A DNA stretch of 64,000 nt. Source: Candidatus Defluviibacillus avedoerensis. Lineage in GTDB: Bacteria; Pseudomonadota; Gammaproteobacteria; Burkholderiales; Burkholderiaceae_C. The first letter of the stretch is position 1; the number at the start of each line of letters is the position of its first letter. Below are positions 51,527 through 61,036 of the stretch, in pieces. Made by a program: the position numbers and the translations under genes. The notes below the pieces were generated by a model. That model did not search any database, had not been told where the DNA came from, and worked only from the letters and a program-made list of their open reading frames with translations. The DNA is taken from positions 62,001-126,000 of the forward strand of contig JADJBS010000015.1 of the NCBI GenBank assembly GCA_016703665.1, written 5' to 3'.

Positions 51527-53917
51527 TCAGGCAGTGTTCAGAGATTTTTCCATGGTACTTGGGCTTTTGTTTATTGGCCCGATCTTGAGCATTTCAATAA
51601 ATGCACATTCAAGACTGCGTGCTGAAGAGGCAGAATCAAAAAGGGCGCATGAGTTACGGTTAGAAATAAATTTTTCCCGAAGCTGATCGAGTTCTTTCCG
51701 GTTTTGTGCCAGTTCGTGCGCTCGTGATTCATAGTCAGATAGGTTGGTTGTTATCAAGTCTGGGATACCAGCCGTTTTCAGTAGACTTCCTGCAACTCTA
51801 GATGCAAACCCATCTCCAGAACATGTCAAGAGTGGCAGGCCCATCCAAAGAGCGTCGCTTGCCGTTGTGTGAGCATTGACAGGGAACGTGTCCAGAAAAA
51901 GGTCAGCCAACCTATGTCGTGCGAGGTGATCTGGTAGGGCGACTCGATCGGCAAAGATGATTCGATTCACTGCAATGCCTGCTCTTTCTGCTTCGCGGCG
52001 TAGGTTTTGTTCGACCGCTGCGGAGTCCTTCAAAAGCCAAAGCACGCTATTTTCGATGGCATTCAAAAGTCTCATCCAAATTGCAAAAACATGGGGGGTA
52101 ATTTTGTAGTTATTGTTGAAGCAGCAGAAGACAAATGCTTGGTCTGGCAGTCCCATACGCTGGCGATTTGGGGTAATGCTTGAAACATCCCGGGTTTGGC
52201 AGTTCGGTTGATATGAGTTGGGAAGGCGGATTACTCTTTCAGAGTAGTTTGCGTCATGATCTTTTGGTATCACGTAGTCATCTGCAAGAATGAAATCGAT
52301 GTAGTCCAAACCAAGCGTTCCTGGATATCCCAGGTACTGAGCTTGAACCCTTGCAGGTCTGGCAGCAAGAATAGGAGTACGACTTCCGTGTGTGTGGCCT
52401 TTAAGGTCAATTGCAATGTCGATATTGGCTTGATACAAGAGGTTTGCCACCGCTGAATCCGAGAGGTGATTTACTTCGTAAAATTGGTCAAAAGCCTCTT
52501 TTAATCGCCTCTGCATGGGGTCCCCGGTTGCTGGGCCGTACGACCAAGCAGAGACTTCGAATTGTGATCTGTCATGCTTTTCAAACACTTCAACCATCAA
52601 GTGGGCGGTTGCATGATCATGGAAATCTGCAGACAAATACGCCAATTTGATCTTCGAACCATTTGTGCGGACATCCGCTGGAAAATTCTCTCCGGGAATG
52701 GCTTGATCAGCGGCATGCGATTGAGAGCATCGCAGTTGTTTTTCACTTGCGTCAGTTAATGCCAAATATTCAAATGGCAAGATTGCAAGATTGCCATCTT
52801 CTACATCTTGGTGAATGCTTGCAATTTTTTGTTCGATGCCCTCCCACTGACACATTCTTAACATGGTACCCACGACTGCGCCGGTTGCGTATTTATGTGA
52901 TGGATCGTACCGACAGACCATTTCAAATGCAGTTTTTGCCAATCCAAACTGCTTTAATTCCGTGAGGACTTGCCCTTTGGCCATCCAGGCATCTGCGTAG
53001 GTTGGCTCGATCTGGATTGCGTGCTCGAAGGCTGAAAGCGCCGCATTGGAGTTTTTCAATTCATGTAGCGAGTTGCCTTTGTTTAAAAATGCCTGGATGA
53101 ACCGAGGGTTGAATCGAATGGCCTGATCAAAGGATTGGATCGCCTCAGAATGCCGTTGAAGGCAGTCCAAACTGAACCCACGGTTGTTCCACGCCATAGC
53201 ATTCTCGGCGTATAGGGACAGTGACAGATCGTAGCTTCTCAATGCTTCTTCATGGCGAAAAAGATCACTCATCAGAACGCCGCGATTGAAGTGCGCTGTT
53301 GCGAGATTGGGTGCGAGTTCTATCGCTTTGTCCAGATCAGAAATGGCCAAGTTCAATTGATTGCTTGCGTGGTATGCCGTGCCTCTTGTGTTATATGCCT
53401 GAGCGAACGCTGGACGCAATGCAATGGCTTGGCCACATGCTGAAATGGCTCCTGCCAAATCACCTCGCTCCCTCAGAACGGTTGCTAAATTGTTCAGCGC
53501 TTCTGGGTAATTGGGCTTGATGCGGATTGCGGTCCGATAAGCGGCTTCCGCCTCAGGGTGAGAGTGAAGGTTTTTCTGGGCTAAGCCAAGGTTATTAAAT
53601 GCCTCAGCATAATTTGGCTGCAGCTCTATTGCTTTCTGGAGTAGATCTAACGCTTGCGCTGGCTGCCCAGCCTGAATCTTTAAAACTCCTAGGAGATTCA
53701 GCGCACTAACGTTACTCGGGTCGCGTGCCAAACATTGCTGATAGAGGGATTCTGCAACACCAGTTTGCCCCGCTTGATGCCTTGATACCGCCAAGCTTAG
53801 CAACTGAGGCAGACTCGGCGCCATCGTTGGCGGGGGAGGCATTGAGTGAATCTTGTTGAAAAGAATACTGCTGGCCGAAGAAGGCTTGTTACCAGCAAAT
53901 TTAACTTTCTTTTTCAC
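51527..53917 (-). CDS. TPR protein with SPINDLY/O-GlcNAc-transferase-like C-terminal domain
   Basis: 796 residues. Ten or so TPR units (about 35-380: LYQQCLARDPSNVSALNLLG; AIELQPNYAEAFNNLG; IRIKPNYPEALNNLA). The C-terminal half is an OGT/SPINDLY-type GT41 domain (KIKLAYLSADFHDHATAHLM; IDLKGHTHGSRTPILAARP; YLGYPGTLGLDYIDFILADDYV; FCCFNNNYKITPHVFAIWMRLL; LFLDTFPVNAHTTASDALWMG). Such proteins transfer a sugar to Ser/Thr or protein targets, in bacteria sometimes surface or adhesin proteins. The region looks less GC-rich than its neighbours. GTG start; a second start at MPPPPTMAP is possible. Fourteen bases after upp. Confidence 0.85.
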   Translation of the reverse strand: MKKKVKFAGNKPSSASSILFNKIHSMPPPPTMAPSLPQLLSLAVSRHQAGQTGVAESLYQQCLARDPSNVSALNLLGVLKIQAGQPAQALDLLQKAIELQPNYAEAFNNLGLAQKNLHSHPEAEAAYRTAIRIKPNYPEALNNLATVLRERGDLAGAISACGQAIALRPAFAQAYNTRGTAYHASNQLNLAISDLDKAIELAPNLATAHFNRGVLMSDLFRHEEALRSYDLSLSLYAENAMAWNNRGFSLDCLQRHSEAIQSFDQAIRFNPRFIQAFLNKGNSLHELKNSNAALSAFEHAIQIEPTYADAWMAKGQVLTELKQFGLAKTAFEMVCRYDPSHKYATGAVVGTMLRMCQWEGIEQKIASIHQDVEDGNLAILPFEYLALTDASEKQLRCSQSHAADQAIPGENFPADVRTNGSKIKLAYLSADFHDHATAHLMVEVFEKHDRSQFEVSAWSYGPATGDPMQRRLKEAFDQFYEVNHLSDSAVANLLYQANIDIAIDLKGHTHGSRTPILAARPARVQAQYLGYPGTLGLDYIDFILADDYVIPKDHDANYSERVIRLPNSYQPNCQTRDVSSITPNRQRMGLPDQAFVFCCFNNNYKITPHVFAIWMRLLNAIENSVLWLLKDSAAVEQNLRREAERAGIAVNRIIFADRVALPDHLARHRLADLFLDTFPVNAHTTASDALWMGLPLLTCSGDGFASRVAGSLLKTAGIPDLITTNLSDYESRAHELAQNRKELDQLREKFISNRNSCALFDSASSARSLECAFIEMLKIGPINKSPSTMEKSLNTA

Positions 53918-53931
53918 GTCTGATACTTCGT

Positions 53932-54576
53932 TTATTGCGTCCCGAAAATCCGGTCGCCCGCATCACCCAGCCCAGGCAGGATATAACCGTGGTCATTGAG
54001 TTGTCGGTCAACCGCAGCGGTATACACCGGTACATCCGGGTGGGCGTCGTGCATGGCTTTCAGGCCTTCGGGGCAGGTTAGCAGACAGACGAATTTGATA
54101 GATTTCGGGTTGAGCTTCTTTAGACGGTCCACCGCTGCGATGGCTGAATTGCCAGTGGCCAGCATTGGATCCACCACAATGATGTCGCGGGCGTCCATTT
54201 CCTGCGGCATCTTGAAGTAGTACTCCACCGGGTGAAGCGTCTTGGGATCGCGGTACAGGCCGACATGGCCCACTCGTGCACCAGGTACCACGTTGAGCAT
54301 GCCTTCCAGAATGCCGTTGCCGGCGCGCAGGATCGAAACAAACACCAGTTTCTTGCCGTCGATCATCTTGCCAGTCATGGTCTCCAGCGGGGTTTCGATC
54401 TGCACATCCTGTAAGGCCATGTCGCGCGTGACCTCATACGTCATCAGGCTGGCCAGTTCGGCCAGCAGGCGGCGAAAACTGTTCGTGGATGCGGTTTTGT
54501 TGCGCATCAAGGTCAGTTTGTGCTGCACCAGTGGATGGTCGACCAGATGCACATTGGGAGGGAGGGGGCTGCTCAT
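53932..54576 (-). CDS. upp: Uracil phosphoribosyltransferase
   Basis: 214 residues from MSSPLPPNVHLVDHPL (or 220 from six codons earlier). PRPP-binding motif IVVDPMLATGNSAIAAVDRL and DRQLNDHGYILPGLGDAGD-type C-terminus. Converts uracil and PRPP to UMP in salvage. It follows the HerA-like ATPase gene closely (18 bases from its stop) on the same strand. Confidence 0.96.
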   Translation of the reverse strand: MSSPLPPNVHLVDHPLVQHKLTLMRNKTASTNSFRRLLAELASLMTYEVTRDMALQDVQIETPLETMTGKMIDGKKLVFVSILRAGNGILEGMLNVVPGARVGHVGLYRDPKTLHPVEYYFKMPQEMDARDIIVVDPMLATGNSAIAAVDRLKKLNPKSIKFVCLLTCPEGLKAMHDAHPDVPVYTAAVDRQLNDHGYILPGLGDAGDRIFGTQ

Positions 54577-54594
54577 CAAATGCTCGCTTTCCAA

Positions 54595-56145
54595 TTATTT
54601 CTTGCCAAAAATGCCACCCAGTACGCCGCGCAGGATTTCCTTGCCGACCGAGGTACCAATGGTGCGGACAGCGGAGCGGGCCATGGTCTGGACCAATCCA
54701 TCGTGCTTCGCGCCCCTTGGACCTGTGGTACCAAACAGCACATCGTTCAGTCCACCCATCAGTCCACCGCCGTCTTGGGGCTGGACATTGCCGCCTGCTG
54801 CGTTGCCCAGGGGCGCGCCTTGGCCATTTCGTGCAGCAGCGCCATTACCGAGTGCGGACGTGGTTCGTCCTTGTAGTTTCTCATAGGCAGATTCGCGGTC
54901 AACCACCTTCTCGTAAATGCCCGCGACCAGCGAGCTTTGCAATAGATCCTGACGCTGAGTGGTGGTGATGGGGCCTAACTGGCTACCTGGCAACAGCACA
55001 AAAGCACGCTCTGTGGGGCAGGGACGGCCTTTGCTGTCCAAAAAGCTGACCAGTGCTTCACCGACCCCGAGTTCAGTGATGGCTGTCTCGATATCGAGTC
55101 CCGGGTTTGGGCGCATGGTTTGCGCTGCGGCTGCGACGGCTTTTTGATCACGCGGGGTAAAGGCACGCAAGGCATGTTGAACGCGGTTACTGAGCTGCGC
55201 GAGCACACTGTCGGGAATATCCAAAGGATTTTGTGTCACAAAGTAAACCCCGACACCTTTAGAGCGAACCAGCCTCACCACCAGTTCGATGCGTTCGATC
55301 AACACTTTGGGTGCTTCGTTGAACAGCAGGTGGGTTTCGTCAAAAAAGAACACCAGCTTGGGCTGATCTAGGTCGCCCACCTCGGGCAACTGTTCAAACA
55401 GTTCGGACAGCATCCACAGCAAAAAGGTGGCATACAGGCGCGGCGAATTCATGAGCTTGTCAGCCGCCAGCACATTGATGATGCCTTTCCCGTCAACGGT
55501 CTGCATGAAGTCGCTGATGTTGAGCATGGGCTCACCAAAGAATTTGTCACCGCCCTGTTGTTCGATCTGAAGCAGTCCACGCTGAATGGCACCGACGCTG
55601 GCTGCACTGATATTGCCGTAGGTGGTAGTGAATTCGCTACCGTTGTCTCCCACGTACTGCAGCATGGCACGCAGATCTTTCAGATCCAGCAGCATCAAAC
55701 CGTTGTCGTCGGCAATCTTGAACACCAAGTTCAACACCCCTGTTTGGGTTTCGTTGAGGTTCAACATGCGGGCCAGCAGCAGAGGTCCCATGTCGGAAAC
55801 GGTGGCGCGCACGGGGTGGCCAGATTCACCAAACACATCCCACAGGGTTGTAGGGCATGCCTGAGGCGCTGGCTGTGCAAGCCCACGTTCTTTTAATACC
55901 TCGGCCAACTTGGCTCCGATCTTGCCCGCTTGGCTGATCCCTGTCAGATCACCCTTGACGTCCGCCATGAAAACTGGGACGCCGAGCTGGGAAAAATTCT
56001 CCGCTAGGGTCTGCAACGTCACTGTTTTTCCAGTACCGGTCGCGCCAGTGATCAAGCCATGCCGGTTAGCGAGCGAAGGCAGCAAAAAGCATTGCGATAC
56101 GGTGGGGGGGATGCCATGTTGGGCGATCAGCATTGGTTCAGCCAT
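54595..56145 (-). CDS. HerA/YjgR-type helicase-like ATPase (DUF853)
   Basis: 516 residues from MAEPMLIAQHG. Walker A is GLITGATGTGKTVTLQ and Walker B LVFFFDETHLLF. RLVRSKGVGVYFVTQNPLDIP is a conserved motif of the family. A Gly/Asn/Gln-rich linker (about 440-475) separates the ATPase from a short C-terminal region. YjgR-type proteins are of unsettled role, related to HerA DNA translocases. Operon: this gene, upp, TPR/OGT. Confidence 0.9.
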   Translation of the reverse strand: MAEPMLIAQHGIPPTVSQCFLLPSLANRHGLITGATGTGKTVTLQTLAENFSQLGVPVFMADVKGDLTGISQAGKIGAKLAEVLKERGLAQPAPQACPTTLWDVFGESGHPVRATVSDMGPLLLARMLNLNETQTGVLNLVFKIADDNGLMLLDLKDLRAMLQYVGDNGSEFTTTYGNISAASVGAIQRGLLQIEQQGGDKFFGEPMLNISDFMQTVDGKGIINVLAADKLMNSPRLYATFLLWMLSELFEQLPEVGDLDQPKLVFFFDETHLLFNEAPKVLIERIELVVRLVRSKGVGVYFVTQNPLDIPDSVLAQLSNRVQHALRAFTPRDQKAVAAAAQTMRPNPGLDIETAITELGVGEALVSFLDSKGRPCPTERAFVLLPGSQLGPITTTQRQDLLQSSLVAGIYEKVVDRESAYEKLQGRTTSALGNGAAARNGQGAPLGNAAGGNVQPQDGGGLMGGLNDVLFGTTGPRGAKHDGLVQTMARSAVRTIGTSVGKEILRGVLGGIFGKK

Positions 56146-56218
56146 GTTAGAACTTCCGGGCAAGGGTAGGTAAAAGTAAAATCAGCCTCTAGGTTAAATC
56201 ATATGACGGGAATTCTTC

Positions 56219-56938
56219 GTGGCCGGACACAGTAAATGGGCGAATATCCAGCATCGCAAAGGGCGGCAGGATGAAAAAAGGGGCAAGATCTGGACGCGCA
56301 TCATCCGGGAGATCACCGTAGCTGCACGCCAAAGTGGGGCCGACGTCAGCACAAACCCGCGTTTGCGCTTGGCCATTGACAAGGCCAAGGCTGCGAACAT
56401 GCCCGCCGAACGGATCAAATACAACATTGATAAAGCATCTGGCAACCTCGAAGGCGTGAGCTATGAGGAAATCCGGTACGAGGGCTATGGCATTGGCGGG
56501 GCAGCGATCATTGTGGACACAATGACTGACAACAAGGTTCGCACGGTTGCCGAGGTGCGCCACGCTTTTAGCAAGTTTGGCGGCAACATGGGAACCGAGG
56601 GTTCGGTGGCTTTCCAGTTTAAGCATTGTGGCCAGATGATTTTTGCGCCCGGCACCGATGAAGACAAGTTAATGGAGTCAGCCCTTGAGGCGGGCGCAGA
56701 AGATATTGTTTCCGGGGACGACGGCGCCATTGAGGTGCTGACCACTCCGCATGATTTTGAGACTGTCAAGAACGCGCTGGAAGCCGCAGGCTTTCATGCA
56801 GAACTGGCAGATGTGACCATGCGGCCCGAGAACCCGCTGGCATTCAGCGACGAAGACGCCGCCAAGATGCAGCGCCTAATTGATGCCCTGGAAGACCTGG
56901 ATGATGTGCAAGAGGTCTATCACAACGCAGAACTATGA
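56219..56938 (+). CDS. YebC/PmpR-family transcriptional regulator
   Basis: 239 residues, GTG start with GGGAA upstream. MAGHSKWANIQHRKGRQD is the family's fixed N-terminus. Later parts include ERIKYNIDKASG and EGYGIGGAAIIVDTMTDN. YebC proteins bind DNA and, in recent work, act on translation at polyproline stretches. The stop overlaps the purD start by four bases. It starts a chain of overlapping genes running to rng. Confidence 0.96.
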   Translation: MAGHSKWANIQHRKGRQDEKRGKIWTRIIREITVAARQSGADVSTNPRLRLAIDKAKAANMPAERIKYNIDKASGNLEGVSYEEIRYEGYGIGGAAIIVDTMTDNKVRTVAEVRHAFSKFGGNMGTEGSVAFQFKHCGQMIFAPGTDEDKLMESALEAGAEDIVSGDDGAIEVLTTPHDFETVKNALEAAGFHAELADVTMRPENPLAFSDEDAAKMQRLIDALEDLDDVQEVYHNAEL

Positions 56939-58266
56939 AAATCCTCGTTATCGGCAGCGGCGGCCGTGAACACGCCCTGGCTTGCAAGCTGGCCGAGTCA
57001 CCCAAGGTGCAAACCGTCTTTGTGGCGCCAGGCAACGGAGGAACCGCGACTGACGATCGATTGCAAAATCTGAACATCGCTGATCCGCAGGCTTTGCGTG
57101 AATGGGCTGCTTCTGAAAAGATAGCGCTGACTGTGGTCGGCCCGGAGCAACCACTGGCTGCGGGCGTTGTTGATACATTCCGTGCACACGGCATGCGGAT
57201 TTTTGGCCCGACCAAGGCTGCGGCACAGCTGGAAAGTTCCAAGGCGTTTTCTAAGGCCTTTATGAAGCGCCACGGCATTCCAACGGCTGAGTATGAAACC
57301 TTTACCGACGCAGCCTCAGCACACGCCTATATTGACAGGATGGCGGCACCGATTGTGGTGAAAGCCGATGGCCTTGCGGCTGGGAAGGGTGTGGTGGTCG
57401 CCATGACGCTGCCCGAAGCCCATGAGGCGGTTGATTTCATGCTGGAAGGCAACGCCCTGGGGGTTGTGCACAACGAAGGCTCGGATGGTGTGGCCGTGCC
57501 GCGCGTAGTCATCGAAGAGTTTTTGGCTGGTGAAGAAGCCAGTTTTATCGTGTTATGCGATGGCAAGCATGTGCTGCCTCTGGCTACATCGCAAGACCAT
57601 AAGCGTTTGTTGGACGGCGACCATGGTCCCAACACCGGCGGAATGGGCGCCTATTCACCCGCACCCGTGGTGACGCCTGACGTTCATGGCCGCGCGATGC
57701 GTGAAATCATTTTGCCCACGCTGGCCGGTATGGAAAAAGACGGCATTCCCTATACCGGGTTTTTGTACGCCGGCCTGATGATCGATGCCCAGGGACATGT
57801 TAAGACGCTGGAATTCAATTGCCGCATGGGCGACCCCGAGACGCAACCGATTCTCATGCGTCTCAAATCAGATCTGGTTGATGTGATGATGGCAGCTACT
57901 TCCGAAAAGCTCGATCAAGTTGAGCTGCAATGGGACCGCCGTGCAGCTCTGGGCGTGGTGTTGGCCGCGCATGGCTATCCACTCAACCCGCGAAAAGGCG
58001 ACGTGATTACCGGACTGCCGTATAGCGGACAAGAGCGTCGCTCGGCAAAGCGTGACGGTCAGGACGATGTGTCCGTCTTTCATGCTGGAACGGTCTTGCG
58101 TGATGGCGATATCGTGAGTGCTGGTGGCCGCGTGCTGTGTGTGACAGCGCTTGGCGACTCGGTCAAGCTGGCGCAAACCAAAGCCTACGAAACCGTCCAC
58201 CGTATTCAGTTCGATGGCATGCAATACCGGAAAGACATTGGCCACCGAGGAGCCTCAAAATCATGA
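56935..58266 (+). CDS. purD: Phosphoribosylamine-glycine ligase
   Basis: 443 residues. ATP-grasp enzyme: MKILVIGSGGREHALACKLA at the start, IVVKADGLAAGKGVVVA, and GFLYAGLMIDAQGHVKTLEFN with the metal ligands. Adds glycine to phosphoribosylamine in purine synthesis, so it links to glyA and the ZTP riboswitch at the other end of the window. ATGA overlaps both yebC and hemF. Confidence 0.97.
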   Translation: MKILVIGSGGREHALACKLAESPKVQTVFVAPGNGGTATDDRLQNLNIADPQALREWAASEKIALTVVGPEQPLAAGVVDTFRAHGMRIFGPTKAAAQLESSKAFSKAFMKRHGIPTAEYETFTDAASAHAYIDRMAAPIVVKADGLAAGKGVVVAMTLPEAHEAVDFMLEGNALGVVHNEGSDGVAVPRVVIEEFLAGEEASFIVLCDGKHVLPLATSQDHKRLLDGDHGPNTGGMGAYSPAPVVTPDVHGRAMREIILPTLAGMEKDGIPYTGFLYAGLMIDAQGHVKTLEFNCRMGDPETQPILMRLKSDLVDVMMAATSEKLDQVELQWDRRAALGVVLAAHGYPLNPRKGDVITGLPYSGQERRSAKRDGQDDVSVFHAGTVLRDGDIVSAGGRVLCVTALGDSVKLAQTKAYETVHRIQFDGMQYRKDIGHRGASKS

Positions 58267-59204
58267 GCCTAACGCCAACTTCTGTTGCGACGCCTGCAGA
58301 TGTCCAATCGGTGCGTGAATTTCTGCAAGGGCTTCAAAACCAGATCACCCGCGCAATTGCCGAAATCGAGGGGGGCCAGTTCCTGATCGATCCTTGGAAG
58401 AAGGCCCCGGGCGAACTGCTGCAGGGTGATGGCGTCACACAAATCCTGGAGGGCGGCGCCGTGTTTGAGCGTGCAGGTGTGGGCTTTTCCCATGTGCGTG
58501 GCCCTCAACTGCCGCCTTCTGCGACGCAGCACCGACCCGAATTGGCGGGGGCGCCTTTTGAGGCAATGGGCGTGTCGCTGGTGTTTCATCCACGCAACCC
58601 CTATGTTCCGACGGTGCACATGAATGTGCGCATGCTCGCGGCAAAGCACAGGAATGGGGCGCCGGTTTGCTGGTTTGGCGGCGGCATGGATCTGACGCCG
58701 TTTTATCCTTTTGAAGAAGATGCCAAGCATTTTCACCAAGTCTGCCAAGCAAGTCTTGCAGACTTCGGCGATGACAAATATCCTCGGTTCAAGAAATGGT
58801 GCGACGAATATTTCTTCTTGAAGCACCGAAACGAGCAGCGCGGCATTGGGGGCATTTTCTTTGATGATTTTTCTGAACTCGGTTTTGAAAAAAGCCGGGC
58901 AATGATGGAGTCGGTCGGGTCGACTTTCCTCGCTGCGTACCTGCCCATCGTCAGGCGGCGCAAAGACATGGCTTATGGCGAACGTGAGCGGCAGTTCCAG
59001 TTGTACCGGCGAGGTCGATACGTCGAATTCAACCTGGTTTGGGACAGGGGCACCCATTTTGGGCTGCAGTCCGGTGGCCGTACGGAGTCCATCCTGCTGT
59101 CCATGCCACCCTTGGCCAGTTGGGCGTATCAGCAGACGGCAGAACCCGGCAGCCCAGAGACTCGTCTTTACAGTGATTTTTTGATTCGTAAAGACTGGAT
59201 CTGA
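58263..59204 (+). CDS. hemF: Oxygen-dependent coproporphyrinogen III oxidase
   Basis: 313 residues from MSLTPTSVATPADVQ; a longer in-frame start inside purD is not conserved. Motifs: HMNVRMLAAKH, FGGGMDLTPFYPF, HRNEQRGIGGIFFDDF, EFNLVWDRGTHFGLQSGGR. Makes protoporphyrinogen IX from coproporphyrinogen III using oxygen. The ATG overlaps the purD stop. Confidence 0.97.
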   Translation: MSLTPTSVATPADVQSVREFLQGLQNQITRAIAEIEGGQFLIDPWKKAPGELLQGDGVTQILEGGAVFERAGVGFSHVRGPQLPPSATQHRPELAGAPFEAMGVSLVFHPRNPYVPTVHMNVRMLAAKHRNGAPVCWFGGGMDLTPFYPFEEDAKHFHQVCQASLADFGDDKYPRFKKWCDEYFFLKHRNEQRGIGGIFFDDFSELGFEKSRAMMESVGSTFLAAYLPIVRRRKDMAYGERERQFQLYRRGRYVEFNLVWDRGTHFGLQSGGRTESILLSMPPLASWAYQQTAEPGSPETRLYSDFLIRKDWI

Positions 59205-59209
59205 CCACC

Positions 59210-59869
59210 TTGGGTGCCACGTCTGCCAGCTTACATGGCCTAAGAGGTCGAGTCGGTCTTTTTGGCGGAGCTTTCGACCCACCTCATCTCGCCCATGTGG
59301 CACTGGCTGAGGCAGCGGTTGAGCAAACTCAGTTGGAGCAATTGCTCGTGATCCCCACCGGGCAAGCTTGGCACAAGGCTCGGACGCTGAGTTCGGCCAA
59401 TTTGCGACTGGCGATGGCAAGGCTGGCGTTTCAATCACTGACCAAAGTTAAAGTTGACGGGCGCGAAACCGAGCGAAACGGTCCGACCTACACGATACAC
59501 ACGCTGGAAGCGCTGCAAATCGAAAACCCGCAGGCTTCTTGGGTGCTTTTCATTGGACAGGATCAGGCTGCAGCGTTTACCACGTGGCATCGCTGGCAGG
59601 ATGTTTTGTCAGTTGCTACGGTTTTTGTAGCTGGGAGAGAAGGTACAATAGGCGGAAATGGGACATTGAATACCCTTGATGCCTTGCGCAAGGCTGCGAA
59701 AGGCGTGGGGCTCAGTGGCAACTGCGTGCAGCCACTGATGTTGCCTCCCATGACCATCAGTGCCACCGACATTCGCCAACGTGCAGCAACGGGTCTCGGG
59801 ATCAGTCATCTGGTGCCCGAAGCCGTTGCAGGCTATATTGCCCAACACCATCTTTATCGAACTGTTTGA
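59210..59869 (+). CDS. nadD: Nicotinate-nucleotide adenylyltransferase
   Basis: 219 residues from a TTG five bases after hemF. The nucleotidyltransferase motif is GLFGGAFDPPHLAHVALAE and the C-terminal ISATDIR. Makes deamido-NAD from NaMN and ATP. The stretch around FVAGREGTIGG is encoded by a likely repeat copy (59613-59655). The TGA stop overlaps the rsfS ATG. Confidence 0.94.
   Translation: MGATSASLHGLRGRVGLFGGAFDPPHLAHVALAEAAVEQTQLEQLLVIPTGQAWHKARTLSSANLRLAMARLAFQSLTKVKVDGRETERNGPTYTIHTLEALQIENPQASWVLFIGQDQAAAFTTWHRWQDVLSVATVFVAGREGTIGGNGTLNTLDALRKAAKGVGLSGNCVQPLMLPPMTISATDIRQRAATGLGISHLVPEAVAGYIAQHHLYRTV
59613..59655 (+). repeat. Possible dispersed repeat copy inside nadD
   Basis: TTGCTACGGTTTTTGTAGCTG then GGTACAATAGGCGG resembles the GCTA(N)TAGCT...AATAGGC layout of the repeat family. 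A weaker match than the others. Confidence 0.3.
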
Positions 59870-60552
59870 TGAGATCCTTAGAAACCACCGCCAAAAAAGA
59901 CGTCCAAAAACTCCAACGCGCTATCGTCGATGGCCTGGAAGATGTCAAAGCGCAAGACATTCAAGTGTTCGATACCGAAAAGCTGTCGTCATTGTTTGAG
60001 CGCGTGGTCATCGCCAGCGGGACTTCTAACCGCCAGACCAAAGCCCTGGCCGCCAGTGTGATGAATGCCGTGCGCGAGGCCGGATTCGTCAAGCCACGCA
60101 TTGAAGGTGAAGAGAACGGTGAATGGATCATTGTGGATTGCGGTGCTGCTGTGGCTCACATCATGCAACCCACGATCCGGCAGTATTATCATCTCGAAGA
60201 AATTTGGGGCGGCAAACCGGTGCGCCTGAAATTTGGTGGAGTCAAACCGGCAGAACCTGAAAAGGCTGTACCAACCAAGGTACCTGCAAAAAGCAAAAAA
60301 CCTGAGCTTGGACCAAGCTTGCGTCGTAGCAGCGCCGTGAAAACCGCAGAACGAGCGGCCAAACAGGCAGCTGGGTCCATATCGCCAGCCAAGAAGGCTT
60401 CTGCAAAGCTGGTGGCAAACGGGGTTGCCGCCAAAAAGACGCCCGCTAAATCTGTGGCTGCCAAGGTGCCGTTGGTCAAAATCGGTGTCAAACCAGCCTC
60501 AAAGTCCGCTGGCAAGGCACCCGTTCGGAAAGCCGTACCTAAAAAGGCATGA
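59869..60552 (+). CDS. rsfS: Ribosome silencing factor with long basic C-terminal tail
   Basis: 227 residues from MRSLETTAKKDVQKLQRAI. The RsfS/Iojap domain fills about the first 120 residues (GLEDVKAQDIQVFDTEKL; FERVVIASGTSNRQTKALA; EWIIVDCGAAVAHIM; YYHLEEIW). It binds ribosomal protein L14 and blocks subunit joining. The last ~100 residues are a Lys/Ala/Pro-rich tail (AKKTPAKSVAAKVP; AGKAPVRKAVPKKA) not seen in short RsfS. Such tails may hold RNA. Overlaps nadD and rlmH. Confidence 0.95.
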   Translation: MRSLETTAKKDVQKLQRAIVDGLEDVKAQDIQVFDTEKLSSLFERVVIASGTSNRQTKALAASVMNAVREAGFVKPRIEGEENGEWIIVDCGAAVAHIMQPTIRQYYHLEEIWGGKPVRLKFGGVKPAEPEKAVPTKVPAKSKKPELGPSLRRSSAVKTAERAAKQAAGSISPAKKASAKLVANGVAAKKTPAKSVAAKVPLVKIGVKPASKSAGKAPVRKAVPKKA

Positions 60553-61016
60553 GGCTACTGGTTGTAGCGGTCGGTCAGCGCGTGCCTGATTGGGCGCAAA
60601 CCGCTTGGTACGACTATGCCAAACGCTTTCCGTCAGAGCTCAAGCTCGAACTCAAAGCTATCAAGACAGAGCCGCGCGGCAGCAAATCGCTGGAGACGCT
60701 TTACGCGGCGGAGCGTGAGCGTATTGAAGCGGTGATTCCCCGTGGGAGCCGGATTGTGGCGCTGGACGAGCGGGGTACCGCACTCACTACCCTATCATTG
60801 GCAAGCCGACTCAAGGGTTGGCAACTGGAGGCTGACGATGTTGCTCTGATCATCGGCGGACCTGATGGAATTGACCCCGCCTTTAAGCAGGCGGCGCATG
60901 AGCGTATCCGATTATCAGATCTGACACTGCCGCACGCGTTTGCCAGGGTTTTGCTCGTCGAACAGTTGTACCGCGCCTGGTCGGTGAACGCTGGGCATCC
61001 GTACCACCGCGAATAA
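60549..61016 (+). CDS. rlmH: 23S rRNA pseudouridine-1915 N3-methyltransferase
   Basis: 155 residues, a SPOUT-type methyltransferase: LLVVAVGQRVPDWAQTAW at the start, IVALDERGTALTTLSLA, and ALIIGGPDGIDPAFKQAA with the trefoil knot and HAFARVLLVEQLYRAW. It methylates pseudouridine 1915 of helix 69 in the large ribosomal subunit. ATGA overlap with rsfS, the common rsfS-rlmH pair. Confidence 0.97.
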   Translation: MRLLVVAVGQRVPDWAQTAWYDYAKRFPSELKLELKAIKTEPRGSKSLETLYAAERERIEAVIPRGSRIVALDERGTALTTLSLASRLKGWQLEADDVALIIGGPDGIDPAFKQAAHERIRLSDLTLPHAFARVLLVEQLYRAWSVNAGHPYHRE

Positions 61017-61036
61017 TCCACACAAACCTCCGTTTC

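Noticed and set aside
58269..59438. Antisense open frame of 389 residues over hemF and nadD
   Set aside because: Opposite two conserved genes and crossing their boundary; no domain.
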